Shown piece after piece: positions 1 to 9,479 of a DNA stretch of 64,000 bases (its first letter is position 1; the number at the start of each line of letters is the position of its first letter). The position numbers and the translations under genes are program-made. Origin of the DNA: Closterium sp. NIES-65 (taxonomy: Eukaryota; Streptophyta; Zygnematophyceae; Desmidiales; Closteriaceae); assembly GCA_948144175.1 (NCBI GenBank), contig CANXME010000520.1, positions 124,001-188,000 on the forward strand. The letters run 5' to 3'. The notes beneath the pieces were generated by a model. That model had not been told where the DNA came from, ran no database searches, and saw nothing but the letters and a program-made list of their open reading frames with translations.

Positions 1-652
1 CCGTGGACACTCTCGTGAAGGGCAAGGGGTGAGTTGGGCACACAGGGGTGAGTTGGGCACACAGGGGTGAGTGGGGCACACAGGTGTGAGTGGGGCAAGG
101 GCAGCGAGGGGGAGTGCGAAGGACACTCACAGACACACATTCTCGCTCACACTCACTCACTCTCCCAACCACACACTCCTCCCCTGCCTGACTTGCCCAC
201 TGCCGCGCCTCATTGAGCCCCCTTGCATGACCCTCCCACGTGGGCAGGTCAAAGGCGATTGCCTCATCAGTGAAGTCTGCTCGCTGTGCCACTGGTGCGT
301 ACGCTGCTTCTCTCTCCTTCATTTCACTCCCCTCCTCTTTACACTCTTCTGTATTCCTCTCCAGAAACAGTGCTGCTTGTCTTTTCTCTTTAGGCTCTCT
401 CTTGCATGCCTCTCCACTGGTTGCTTGGGGTCAAATGTCAGTACGTGCCCCACCTTCCCCTGCTTCCCCCCGTCCCTCCTACTTTGCCCGCTTCTCCCTG
501 TTTCTTGCCTGTATGCAGAGGACGCCCCAGAGGAGTAATTCTGCTGGTGGGGGAGGAATGGGAGGATGGAAAATAGGCTGGCCTGGCTACCAATGGTGGA
601 GGAGATGTGCTGCTGCCTGACAGCAAGTAGCATAGCAATCTCATTAGTTTGT
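1..652. other. Non-coding left edge
   Basis: Apart from the short tandem repeat at 26-100 I see no gene here. The open frames are short, overlap on both strands and show no family motif. Composition is mixed, with a CT-rich stretch at about 130-530. Confidence 0.5.
26..100. repeat. 19-bp tandem repeat, about 3.9 copies
   Basis: Units at 26-44, 45-63, 64-82 and 83-100 share the core GGTGAGTKGGGCACACA; the last unit is one base short and diverged. A simple minisatellite with no sign of function. Confidence 0.85.
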
Positions 653-1163
653 TACCGTCATACCCCGGATAGAAGCGCCCCTGGGGTTGTAATAAAACAC
701 TGTTTTTTAGGGGGTGCGCTTATAATTGAGGAAATTTATAAGCGCCCGCGTTTATATAACGGCAAAATGAAATTAAGTTTTTTCTAACACCAAACTGTAG
801 ATCTCGTTCTTCCAAGTGTAATCGAGTCGAAAATATATGGGGTCGCGAATCTGACTCTCGAGCAACTTGGCAGGGATTGATTCCCTGCCAACACATGCTG
901 ACTAAGCGACAGCGCGTGCTGACTAGACGCGCAGCAAGTGTGATGTGAGTGGGAAAGTGGAACTGTACTTCGCTTACCTGGTAAGGGGAATTTAGTTTCT
1001 GTATTTCGACTGATCTTCATATAATATTCGACATGCGCTTATAATAAATCACAAATTTTTAGGGGGTGCGCTTATAATTGAGGACCGGATATAAGCGCCC
1101 TCATCCCTTTATAAGCGCCGGCGCTTATCTGAGGCCTGCGCTTCTATCCGGGGGCTTACGGTA
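653..1163. mobile_element. Short non-autonomous DNA element with terminal inverted repeats
   Basis: The left end (653-679, TACCGT..CCCCGGATAGAAGCGC) is matched imperfectly by the reverse complement of the right end (about 1139-1163). Inside, a 29-bp direct repeat occurs at 704-732 and 1056-1084, and the motif ATAAGCGCC recurs in both orientations. There is no coding capacity at 511 bp, so it resembles a MITE. I could not recognise a target duplication, and the superfamily is unassigned; the AAGCGCC-rich ends recall short pogo/Tc1-like elements, which is only inference. Confidence 0.6.
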
Positions 1164-1322
1164 GCCCCCTGTAATGTGTACCCCCTTGCTTGTACTCATA
1201 TGCATAGCATACGGTAGCATCGTGTTTTGTTCTTGGGCATATTCTGCGTGAAAGGCTTATTTTCAGTTGTTCCGCTCGGGGAAACACACTTGCTCACTTC
1301 CCATGTTTATTGAAAGTGGGAG
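1164..1322. other. Non-coding spacer
   Basis: Unique-looking sequence between the inverted-repeat element and copia A. No gene or motif recognised apart from a second short ACGGTAGC word near 1210. Confidence 0.5.
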
Positions 1323-1327
1323 CACTA

Positions 1328-1457
1328 TGTGAAAGGAATGAACAGGAATGAATTGACTAAGTCAGAGTTGGGTACAAATACAACCCTAGCAAACTGTACC
1401 CCATATGTGCTACCCCACTATAGCCTACAAACATGCATCAGCTATAATAATCTGACA
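1328..1457 (-). repeat. 3' LTR of copia A
   Basis: 130 bp. Read on the minus strand it starts TGTCAGATTA and ends CTTTCACA. It differs from the 5' LTR at 8633-8762 by one substitution (AACAGG versus AACATG on the plus strand). It should hold the transcript end and polyadenylation signals; no clear signal motif was identified. Confidence 0.95.
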
Positions 1458-1482
1458 CACCCCCATAGGCAAAGTGGGGGAG
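1458..1482 (-). promoter_or_regulatory. Polypurine tract of A within a potential hairpin
   Basis: On the minus strand ATGGGGGTG (1458-1466) lies directly before the 3' LTR and would prime plus-strand DNA synthesis. The upstream CTCCCCCA can pair with it across a 9-nt loop with one mismatch. The same arrangement recurs in B, C, E and F and, with changed bases, in L. Confidence 0.75.
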
Positions 1483-1661
1483 AACAAGGGGTCACAAGAC
1501 CAGTCAAGCAAAGCAAAGCAAGCTCAGGGTGGATCACAAAGTCACCACACAGTCCGAGCACAAGAGCAAGGCCAGAGGCCAGTTCACATGCAGGAGTACA
1601 GACATATATATAAAACTAGACAAGCAAGAGCAGGTATATATATGTCAAAGTACAAGTAAAG

Positions 1662-4600
1662 TCAAGAAGAGAGCAAGTGAGGCAAGACAGGTACAAGACC
1701 CAGCTGGGTACAAAAGCGCTGATGGTCGCAAGGCGCAAGTGCCTTGGTGAACACATCAGCAGTGTTGGCCTCAGAGGCCACGTAAGCAAGTCGCAACTGA
1801 CCACGCTGCTGCAGCTCACGAGCAAGGAAGTAGCGGAGAGCAATGTGCTTCGTTCTGTGCTCCAAGCGCTGCTCTCGACACAAGGCCAACATGGCCTTGT
1901 TGTCTACGTACAGCACTGGAGGAGAACGAGGCAGCTCTCCAAGGTCAGTCAGCAGGTAGGTGAGCCAGCGAAGCTCCTATGCAGCCATGGCCCCGGCGTA
2001 GATCTCAGCCTCACAACTAGAGCCGAGAACCGAAGACGAGCGAGTAGACCGCCACGAGACAGAGCCGGAACCAAGGCTGAAGGTGTAACCCTGTGACGAC
2101 CGCTGCGTAGCCTGGTCGTCAGCCCAAGAAGCGTCTGCGTGCCCAGTAAGGACCACTGGACTCCGCCCTCCAAGCACTAGCCCCATGCCCGACGTACTGC
2201 ACAGGTAGCTCAATACCCTCTTCGCTGCAGCCATGTGCTCTGGTCGGTGTCTCCCAGGAGCAACATAGCGTGCAAGGATGCTCAGAGGGTATGCAAGGTC
2301 AGGTCGTGTGCAGGTCATCAGGTACATGAGGCAGCCAACAAGCTCTGCATACGGACCACTCGACTCTACGGACTCATCCGAAGGCAGAGCTGAGAGTGAG
2401 TGGCGAGTAGGCAGAGGAGTGGCCTGAGGCGAGGAGTACGTGAAGCCGAAGCGCTGAAGGACCTGCTGCACCATGTGTGACTGAGTCAGGGTAATGGTGC
2501 GGCGTGCTCTGTCCCGAGTGATCTGCAAGCCAAGGTAGCTGCGCAGTTCACCCAGGTCTGTGCACGTGTGTCTCTTCAGCAGCTCGGACTTCACGTAGGC
2601 TAGTCCAGCAGTGTCCGCTGTGGCAAAGACCAAGTCGTCGACGTACACGAGGATGTAGAACGGCGGCAGGGAAGTGTCGGTGCGAAGAAACAGCGACGGG
2701 TCAGCAGTAGAAGGAGCAAACCCAAGAGCCGCAAGCGTAGTCCTCAGTGTGTCGTGCCACTCACGCGGTGCCTGGCGGAGACCGTAGACTGGCCGTCGGA
2801 GGCTCCACTGGGTGCCAGGAGGGAAAGTCCCAGTGAAGCCAGGCGGACGGCGCAGCCAGATCTCCTCGTGCAGGCTACCCTGCAGGAACGCAGTGCTGAA
2901 GTCGAGAGAGTGAAGCTCGTAGTCGCGCTGAGCGGCAATGTGCAGCAGCACCCGAAGAGTGGTCATCTTCGGGGTGGGAGAGAAGGTCTGAAAGTAGTCA
3001 ACTCCCTGCCGCTGACTGAAGCCACGAGCCACGTAACGCGCCTTGAAGACAGGCGGCGAGCCCGGCGGCCGCTTCACCCTGAAGATCCACATGCCACTGA
3101 CGATGTTCGCCCCAGGAGGGGGAACCGCGTCAACGTAGGTGCCTGTGGACTTCCAGGAAGCCATCTCTGCATCCATAGCTGCCTGCCACTGAGAGGAGTA
3201 GGGACCCTCTACGGCCTCCGCGTAAGAACGCGGAGTCGGGATGTCTAGTGCATCCGGGTCTCCCTCAGGGGCTAGCAGTACAGACGCGAGACGAGGTGAA
3301 GCAGCGGCTAGACACTGGAACTCCTCCTGCCTGTCCTCTAGGACGTCCGTGCCAAGGGCACACTCACCCCCGACGGAAGGAGGACAGGCGGACTCTGACT
3401 CAGCGACAAGACGAGCAGCGTAGTCTAGACGACAGCGCGCAGCAAAGTCGACAAGCTCAGTGACAAGGGCAGACGCAGCAGACGACTCGAAGGAAGGGTC
3501 AGTGACAGCAGTAGCAAGGAGACGCGTGACAGTAGGACTGGCAGCACGAAGAGAGTCCGACTCCGGGTCGGCAAGAGCAGGAAGAGAGGAAGCAGGAGGA
3601 GAAGGCAAAGGGGCACGCAGAGGAGCAGTGGACGGACGCAGTGACATCCGGTGCGTGCCAGGGACAGGAGGAGGACGCTGACGCGACCCGCGACCACTAG
3701 CGCGCTCAGTACGAACAGGCGACGCAGGACGAGACGCAGGCTCACGACGCTCAGTAAGGCCTCCAGTCGGACCAGCGTAGGGAGAAGGAGCAGGCAAAGG
3801 GGAGGCAGGCTCTAGCTGTGGCTGTGACCGGACAGGCTGCGGACCCTCTAAGGGAGGAGGAGGAGGAGCAAGACCAAGAACCTGCTCCAGGAGCGGAACG
3901 AAGTACGGTCGAGACCGCGCGGCGACGCCAGAAACAGCAGGAACAGAACCAGCAGCTCCGGCCGGAGCACCCACTCCAGCAGCACCTCCAGCAGAACCAC
4001 TAGAAGCTCCAGAACCTCCAGCAGCAGCACCAGGAGCACCGTCAGTCGGACCACCAACCGCAGGCTCAGCGCCAACGTCCTCAGAAGGACCAGCTCCAGG
4101 AGAACCCTCAGACCCAGCAGCTCCAGCACCCACAGGACGAGCACCGCCAGGTCGCGTGGCAGCAGCGCCCTCCGCAGCTGAAGAACCACCAGCACCAGCG
4201 GCACGCCTCCAGCGCCGGGCAAACCACTCACGCAGCTCCTGTGGAGAGAGCGGCTCCCGGCGAGACGAAGCACCCCCAGGCACAGCACCTCCAGGCTCGG
4301 CACCTCCAGGCTCAGCACCCCCAAGCTCAGCACCCCCAGGCTCAGTACCCCCAGACACAGCACCCCCAGGCACAGCACCCCCAGGCTCAGCACCCCCAGG
4401 CACAGCACCCCCAGGCTTAGCACCCCCAGGCCCAGCACCCCCAGACTCCGCACCCCCAGGCTCAGCACCCCCAGGCTCAGCACCCCTAGACTCCGCACCC
4501 CCAGGCTCAGCTCCCGCAGCAGCACCAGAGTCACCAGTGACCTCGACAGGCTCGACCGCGTCTACCTGGGACACACCTGAAGGGGCAGGACCCTGAGGGG

Positions 4601-7600
4601 GGAGGGGGACTACCGGGGGGGGACCTGGTACCAAGAAGAGCGGGGGTGGGGGGAGGGACGGAGTGCGGTAGGGGAAGAGGCGGTAGTAGGGTACCGACTC
4701 GTCGAACGTGACGTCCTGGGAGGACAGAACACGTCGAGAGGTGGGGTGGTAAAACTGCCACCCAGGGGCGTCGGGGGGGAACCCGAGGAAGACGCAGGGA
4801 GAAGCACGAGGGGACAGCTTGTCCGCAGACAGGTCGCGAACAAACGCCCGAGATCCCCAGACCCGGAACGCCGACGCATCGCCAACCTTCCCCGTCCACA
4901 ACAGAGCTGGGGAGGTCTCCGGTCGAGAGACCCTGGGGTGGAGGTTGATCTGGTGCGCAGCGTACCTGACCGCAAACGGCCACAGAAAATGGGGAGCAGC
5001 CGCATGCATCATGGACGTACGAGCGACGTCCATGACCATGCCAATGCGGCGCTCAGCGATCCCATTCTGCTGTGGTGAGTCCGGAAGCGTGAAGGTCTGA
5101 CGGATGCCTCGCACACGACAGTAGGCACTCAGGAGGGCAGAGGAGAACTCTCCGCCTCTGTCCGAGTGCAGACGCAAGACAGGGAAGTCAGAGCCAAAGC
5201 TTCTCCGAAGCTGAAGACGAGCTGCGCGGATCCAGTCGATCAACACCTGAGTGACCTCACCCTTGCTGCGCAAGGGGAAGACTGTGGTGTAACGCGAGTA
5301 GTCGTCAACCACCAGCAGGAAGTAGCGCTCCTGACCCTGTCCACGGACGCGGGCTGGGCCCCACACGTCCATGTGAAGCGTCTGCAACGGGGCCTCTGTC
5401 GGAGGAAACTGGGAGGAGTGAGGGGCAGCACGCTGGCGCCCCTCGACACAGGGGACACAGGCAGGGCCAGGGCCCGGAGGAAGGGGAGGGAGGGACCGGG
5501 GAAGACCAGACACAAGGACCCGCGAGGCCATGCCTCTGAGCCGAAGCAGAGAGGGGTGGCCAAGGCGGTGGTGCCAGAGGAGGGTCTCGTGAGACAGACG
5601 ACGACACGAACAAGGGGCAGACTCAGGACCAGACCTGGACGCTGCAGCAAACACCTGACCAGACGAAGGGGCCCTACCAGACGCAGTACCTGGAGGAGAA
5701 GCAGTGGTCAGTGTGTACAGGCTCGACCCCGGCCGACGTGTAAACGTAGCCAGGTGGCGACCTGTATCCGCCTCCGTACAGTGGGTCACCCGCTGACGAG
5801 CAGGGGTGAACTGGTGGACACCTGCATCCTGGAGGTCAGCACCACTCACCAAGTTCGTCGAGAACGAGGGGAGGTAGAGACCAGTCAGGGTGCCAGAGGG
5901 GGCCGCCGGACACGGGAGGACAGTGGAGAAGCGAGACAGGACAGGCCCCCCAGAGGGGTCCGCCAGGGACACCGCAACAGGCTGACTCAGCGGCGTGAGA
6001 GTGGTGCGGTCCCTAAAGAAGGAGCGAGACGCTCCAAAGTCAAGGGTGAAGGTGTGAGAGGCCGAAGCCGACACAGTACCTGAGAGGGCGGACTCACCAG
6101 TACCTGAAAGCACAGACGCACTGGCACCTAGAGCAGCAGCCTCACTAGTACCTGACGCGGCAGTATCAATGCCCGGGTCGGGCGGGAAACACCGGTAACA
6201 GTCATCCTCATCACTACCAGTCACAGCATACATAGCAGAGAGAATAGCATCAAAATCAAGATCATAAATAGCTACACCAGCCCTAGACAGCTCTCCCCAG
6301 CGGGGGATCTCAGCGGCCTCCGGAAACTGCTGACGCCAGGCGTCGGTCAGGCGGCCAAAGCAGCGACGGGCTGTGTGGGCGCCTCCACACCTCTCCCCTG
6401 CACGGTCACCAGTGCGAAGAACGTAGGGGCAGGGACCAAGCGCACCACCGCGCTGACGCTGCAAGTACCACTCACGGAGCTGCTGAGGGCCGGGGACGGT
6501 GCGAGAGCGCTGCTGCTGCTGCGGCTGCTGCTGCGGCTGCTGCTGCTGCTGCTGCTGGCGCTGACCACCCCCAGAGCTGCTCCGCTGGGACGAGCCACTC
6601 CGACCCCCTCCTCCACCGCCACCCCCGCCTCCACCGCCATCCCCATCGCCACCGCCACCTCCCCCACCAGGACCGTCGCTCCCACCGCTCCCACCGCCTC
6701 CTCCGCTACCACCTCCGCCGCCACCTCCGCCTCCACCGCCGCCACTACTACCTCCACTCCCGCCACCACCCCCCCCGCCACCCCCACTCCCTCCTCCACC
6801 CCCACCGCCTCCTCCACCGCCCCCTCTGGCTCCACCCGCTCCCTTCCCCCCCTTGCCCTTGCCAGTGCGGCGTCTGCCACTGGGGGCAGACGCCGCGCCG
6901 ACCGACTCAAAACCAACGAGGTCGGCCGCAGCGGCAGAGGCGACAGAGGGCAGCAGGGGGGAGGGACCACACCCCTCAAAGATGGGGGTGCGAGGGTCAC
7001 CCCGAGAGGCCCCTACAGCGACAATACTCTTCTCAGCCGCTAGCAGGGACTCCTCAAGGAGGTCGACAGTGAGAGTGGTGGGACAGACAGAGAGAAACTG
7101 GTCCCTAACGACACGAAGGGACTCAGGGAGACGGGTGACGAGAAAGTAGAGAGTGATGTACATGGGAGGAGGGTTCGCAGCGCGGAACTCAGCAGGAAGG
7201 GCAGCGCGGTAGCGGGTGTCACTAGCGCGGAGGTGGGTAACGAGGTCAGCGACAGTGGGAAAGGAAGCGAGGTCAGGGAAGAGAAACGGTAGCATGAGGC
7301 GGCTAAGGGTAGCGGAGAAAGGGGAGGAGTAGCGCGCAACTACAGCGTCGTACAAGGCCTGAGCGGTCTTGCACTGACTAAAGTGGGCACGCTCAGAGGA
7401 AGGGAGGTGGCGACGCACAGCAAGACGTGCAGCAGCATCGCGGGTCGCCCACTTGGAGCGAACGGCAGAGTCAGCATCAGCAGGCGGGGCAGGGACAGCG
7501 CCAGAGACAAAGTCAAAGAGAGAGACCTCATCTACCGCATCACACAGTAAGTACAGCTGCAGGTCCTCGATCCAGACGGCAAAGTCAATGGCCCTCCCCT

Positions 7601-7634
7601 CAGCGTCAAAAGTGAGAACATTAGGGGTGGCCAT
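1662..7634 (-). pseudogene. Copia A gag-pol polyprotein with one in-frame stop
   Basis: Start chosen at the ATG whose Met-Ala-Thr-Pro N-terminus is shared by B, E and F; the frame stays open upstream to 7973 only through GC-rich leader repeats. Order from the N-terminus: a Gag of UBN2/gag-polypeptide type; a polyglycine tract (about 6600-6840); a Cys-X13-Cys-X3-His-X4-Cys motif; protease; the integrase zinc region (HHRLGH...CVPC) and core (D in HMDVWGP, D in HSDRGGE, E in GIAERR); an Ala/Gly/Pro linker; reverse transcriptase with YVDD at 2634-2645; and RNase H (HADASW, CEAE, YVDNKA). Two defects are visible. TAG at 1977-1979 replaces the Gln codon found in B and cuts off the last ~105 residues. 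The protease motif reads Asp-Phe-Gly (6033-6041) where B, C, E, F and K have Asp-Ser-Gly. The rest appears intact. Confidence 0.93.
4268..4505 (-). repeat. 15-bp minisatellite in the A integrase-RT linker
   Basis: About 16 units of a 15-bp repeat (plus-strand core CTCAGCACCCCCAGG) encode a Gly-Gly-Ala-Glu-Pro-like pentapeptide. It separates integrase from the reverse transcriptase half. The unit length is a multiple of three, so the copy number can change without shifting the frame. Related arrays lie in B, E-type relatives, F and K. Confidence 0.85.
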
Positions 7635-7674
7635 GGCAGCAGCTGAAAGTCTCACCGGGATGGGAGAGTCGGGT

Positions 7675-8560
7675 AGGTCAGCAGCAGGCGGCTCGGGCTG
7701 CTCGGGCGGCTCGGGCGGCTCGGGCGGCTCGGGCGACTCGGGCGGCTCGGGCGGCTCGGGCGGCTCGGGCGGCTCAGGTACCGAGCGGCTCGGCTGCTGC
7801 TGGGCGGCTCGGCTGCTGCTGGGCGGTTCGGCTGCTGCTGGGCGGCTCGGCTGCTGCTGGGCGGCTCGGCTGCTGCTGGGCGGCTCGGCTGCTGCTGGGC
7901 GGCTCGGCTGCTGTTGGGCGGCTCGGCTGCTGCTGGGCGGCTCGGCTGCAGTGTAGTGGCGGGGCCGGGACAAGGGACGGCGGGGCCGTCAGGGTGCAGC
8001 GGTGGGGCCGAGACAGGGGACGGCGGGGCCGTCAGGGTGCAGTGGCGGAGCCGGGACAGGCGCAGTGGCGGGGCCGCAGGGTGCAGCGGCGGGCCGTCAG
8101 GATGCAGCGGAGGGCCGCTGGAAGCACCCGCGGCTGAGCAGGCTGCGGGGCCGCGTCGTAGGAGGCGGCAGGGCCGCGGCTGAGCAGGCGGCAGAGGCCG
8201 CGTCGTAGAGGGCGGCGGGGCCGCGGCTGAGCAGGCGGCGGAGGCCGCGTCGTAGCGGGCGGCGGGGTCGCGGCTGAGCAGGCGGCGGAGGCCGCGGCGT
8301 CTGCAGGCGGCGGAGGCCGCTTCTTAGCAGGCGGCGGGGCCGCGTCTTAGCAGGCGGCGGGGCCGCGTCCGAGAAGGTGGCGGGGCCGCGACTGGGTGGC
8401 GGGGCCGCGTCTTAGTGGCGGGGCCGCGACTTAGTGGCGGGGCCGCGACGTAAGGGCGGGGCCGCGACGTAAGGGCGGGGCCGCGACTGGACGGCGGGGC
8501 CGCGAACGAAGGGCGGCGGGGCCGCAGGGGAAGGGCGACTCGGGGGGGTCGCTAAAAAAA
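7675..8560 (-). repeat. GC-rich repeat leader of A
   Basis: Between gag and the 5' LTR. The part nearest gag has short GGCTCGGGC repeats and then about eight 19-bp units (core GGCTGCTGCTGGGCGGCTC, about 7793-7950). The part nearest the LTR is irregular GGCGGGGCCG repeats. Because 19 is not a multiple of three, the minus-strand frame upstream of gag shows a 19-residue Pro/Ser/Gln period that I regard as untranslated leader. Confidence 0.8.
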
Positions 8561-8590
8561 AGGATCGCGCGCCTCGGGGCGCGCTTCGGT

Positions 8591-8632
8591 GGGCCCTAGG
8601 CGAAGTTCCCACAGGGAACCCGCTCTATACCA
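8591..8632 (-). promoter_or_regulatory. Primer-binding site and adjacent hairpin of A
   Basis: Directly inside the 5' LTR the minus strand reads TGGTATAGAGCG (8621-8632), close to the initiator-Met tRNA site TGGTATCAGAGC but lacking one C. Next comes a perfect 6-bp hairpin GTTCCC/GGGAAC with a 3-nt loop (8605-8619) and then a GGGCCC palindrome (8591-8596). Confidence 0.8.
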
Positions 8633-8762
8633 TGTGAAAGGAATGAACATGAATGAATTGACTAAGTCAGAGTTGGGTACAAATACAACCCTAGCAAACT
8701 GTACCCCATATGTGCTACCCCACTATAGCCTACAAACATGCATCAGCTATAATAATCTGACA
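8633..8762 (-). repeat. 5' LTR of copia A
   Basis: 130 bp, 129 matching the 3' LTR. It is expected to carry the promoter. It is flanked on its outer side by the CACTA target duplication at 8763-8767. Confidence 0.95.
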
Positions 8763-8767
8763 CACTA

Positions 8768-9127
8768 TTGTATGCTGTGAATGTGAATGCATGATACCAT
8801 ATTTTCCCGGATAAATGACCCGCCGATTTAAGTGTCCTAGGGGTCTTTCAGTCGAGGGCCGAATGCTTTTTTGTCCTAGTTGAGGACCCGCCGTTGATAT
8901 CAAACATTTAAGACCCTCATCTTTGTGTAAGCTCTATATGTTCCACCTACATACTTACCGTATATCGTTGGTGCGTCCTAATTTATGTGACGAAAGTTGA
9001 TTTCTGGCTTTATTTTGTAATTTTAGGGAAAACTTGTAGGTACAAGACAAGTGAACCAGCAAAACACTACGGTAGTTACCGATTCATTAGGGCGGGGTGC
9101 CACACGATCGTAACCTTGGTGATACCA
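8768..9127. other. Non-coding spacer with AT-rich repeat-like sequence
   Basis: No gene. From about 8795 the sequence CCCGGATAAATGACCCGCC and following words resemble the CCCGGATA..GCGCC ends of the element at 653-1163, so a decayed relative may lie here. A second end was not found. Confidence 0.35.
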
Positions 9128-9236
9128 TGTCAAGAATGAAAGTGTTGGTTTGACTAAGGTTGGTTGGGGTACAAAAACCTAACCCAAACATTTGTACCAC
9201 CTATAACACACATCACTAAGACTACAACATTTGACA
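9128..9236 (-). repeat. LTR of older copia Z, probably the 3' LTR
   Basis: 109 bp with TG..CA ends in the minus orientation (TGTCAAATGTT..TTCTTGACA). A degenerate polypurine tract lies on its right, and the conserved copia 3' untranslated block resumes at 23425 beyond insertion C. Its left border is followed on the minus strand by TGGTATCACC, which resembles a primer site, so a 5' LTR reading cannot be fully excluded. Confidence 0.6.
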
Positions 9237-9254
9237 CATCCCAATAGTCTAAGT

Positions 9255-9392
9255 TGTCAAACTATATATGTGCTACGGTAGTTCTGTGTAGGCTATAGTG
9301 GGGTAGCCAATATGGGGTACAACCCGAAGTTAGGGTTAGTACTTGTACCCACATTTCATTCAATGCATTCATTCCTGCTTGCTATCTTGACA
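9255..9392 (+). repeat. 5' LTR of copia C
   Basis: 138 bp, TGTCAAACTA..ATCTTGACA. It matches 23287-23419 apart from a 5-bp length difference near position 20 and a few substitutions. Confidence 0.92.
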
Positions 9393-9438
9393 TGGTTTCA
9401 GAGCAGTAGGTCCGTAGGACCGTTCTTTTTCCGAGCCC
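9393..9438 (+). promoter_or_regulatory. Primer-binding site and hairpin of C
   Basis: TGGTTTCAGAGC (9393-9404) is the initiator-Met-like primer site with one mismatch. It is followed by a GGTCC/GGACC hairpin with a 3-nt loop (9409-9421), a T-run and GAGCCCACC (9433-9441), the counterpart of the GGGCCCAC box in the other copies. Confidence 0.8.
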
Positions 9439-9479
9439 ACCATACTTAGCCTCCGAGTGCGGTTACCGCTTTACCCCAC

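Larger units (their letters stand above)
1328..8762 (-). mobile_element. Copia element A, full length and young
   Basis: A complete Ty1/copia LTR retrotransposon of 7435 bp read on the minus strand. It has two 130-bp LTRs (1328-1457, 8633-8762) that differ at a single base, a 5-bp target duplication CACTA (1323-1327 and 8763-8767), a primer site, a polypurine tract and an essentially continuous gag-pol. Domain order Gag, protease, integrase, reverse transcriptase, RNase H is the copia order. The near-identical LTRs imply a recent insertion. It is the reference copy for reading the other copies in this window. Confidence 0.95.

Noticed and set aside
71..620. Open frames at the left edge as small genes
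   Set aside because: Cys/Leu/Ser-rich readings of a CT-rich stretch on both strands, with no homology that I recognise.
3848..4534. Long open frames with Leu/Gly-rich repeats on alternative frames of the linker regions (also 20332-20813 plus)
   Set aside because: They read the 15-bp minisatellite of gag-pol in the wrong frame. Because the unit is a multiple of three, all frames stay open there.
7635..7973. N-terminal extension of copia A Gag with Pro-Glu and Gln/Ser repeats
   Set aside because: It comes from the 19-bp leader repeat, is absent in B, E and F, and the shared ATG at 7634 is the better start.
5000..9000. A retrovirus-like envelope gene in any copia or gypsy copy
   Set aside because: No open frame follows pol in any element; pol is followed directly by the 3' untranslated block or polypurine tract.
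9115..9140. GATACCATG at the left border of the Z LTR as a true primer site (making it a 5' LTR)
   Set aside because: The match to the primer site stops after eight bases, no hairpin or GGGCCC box follows on that side, and the polypurine tract and 3' block lie on the other side.
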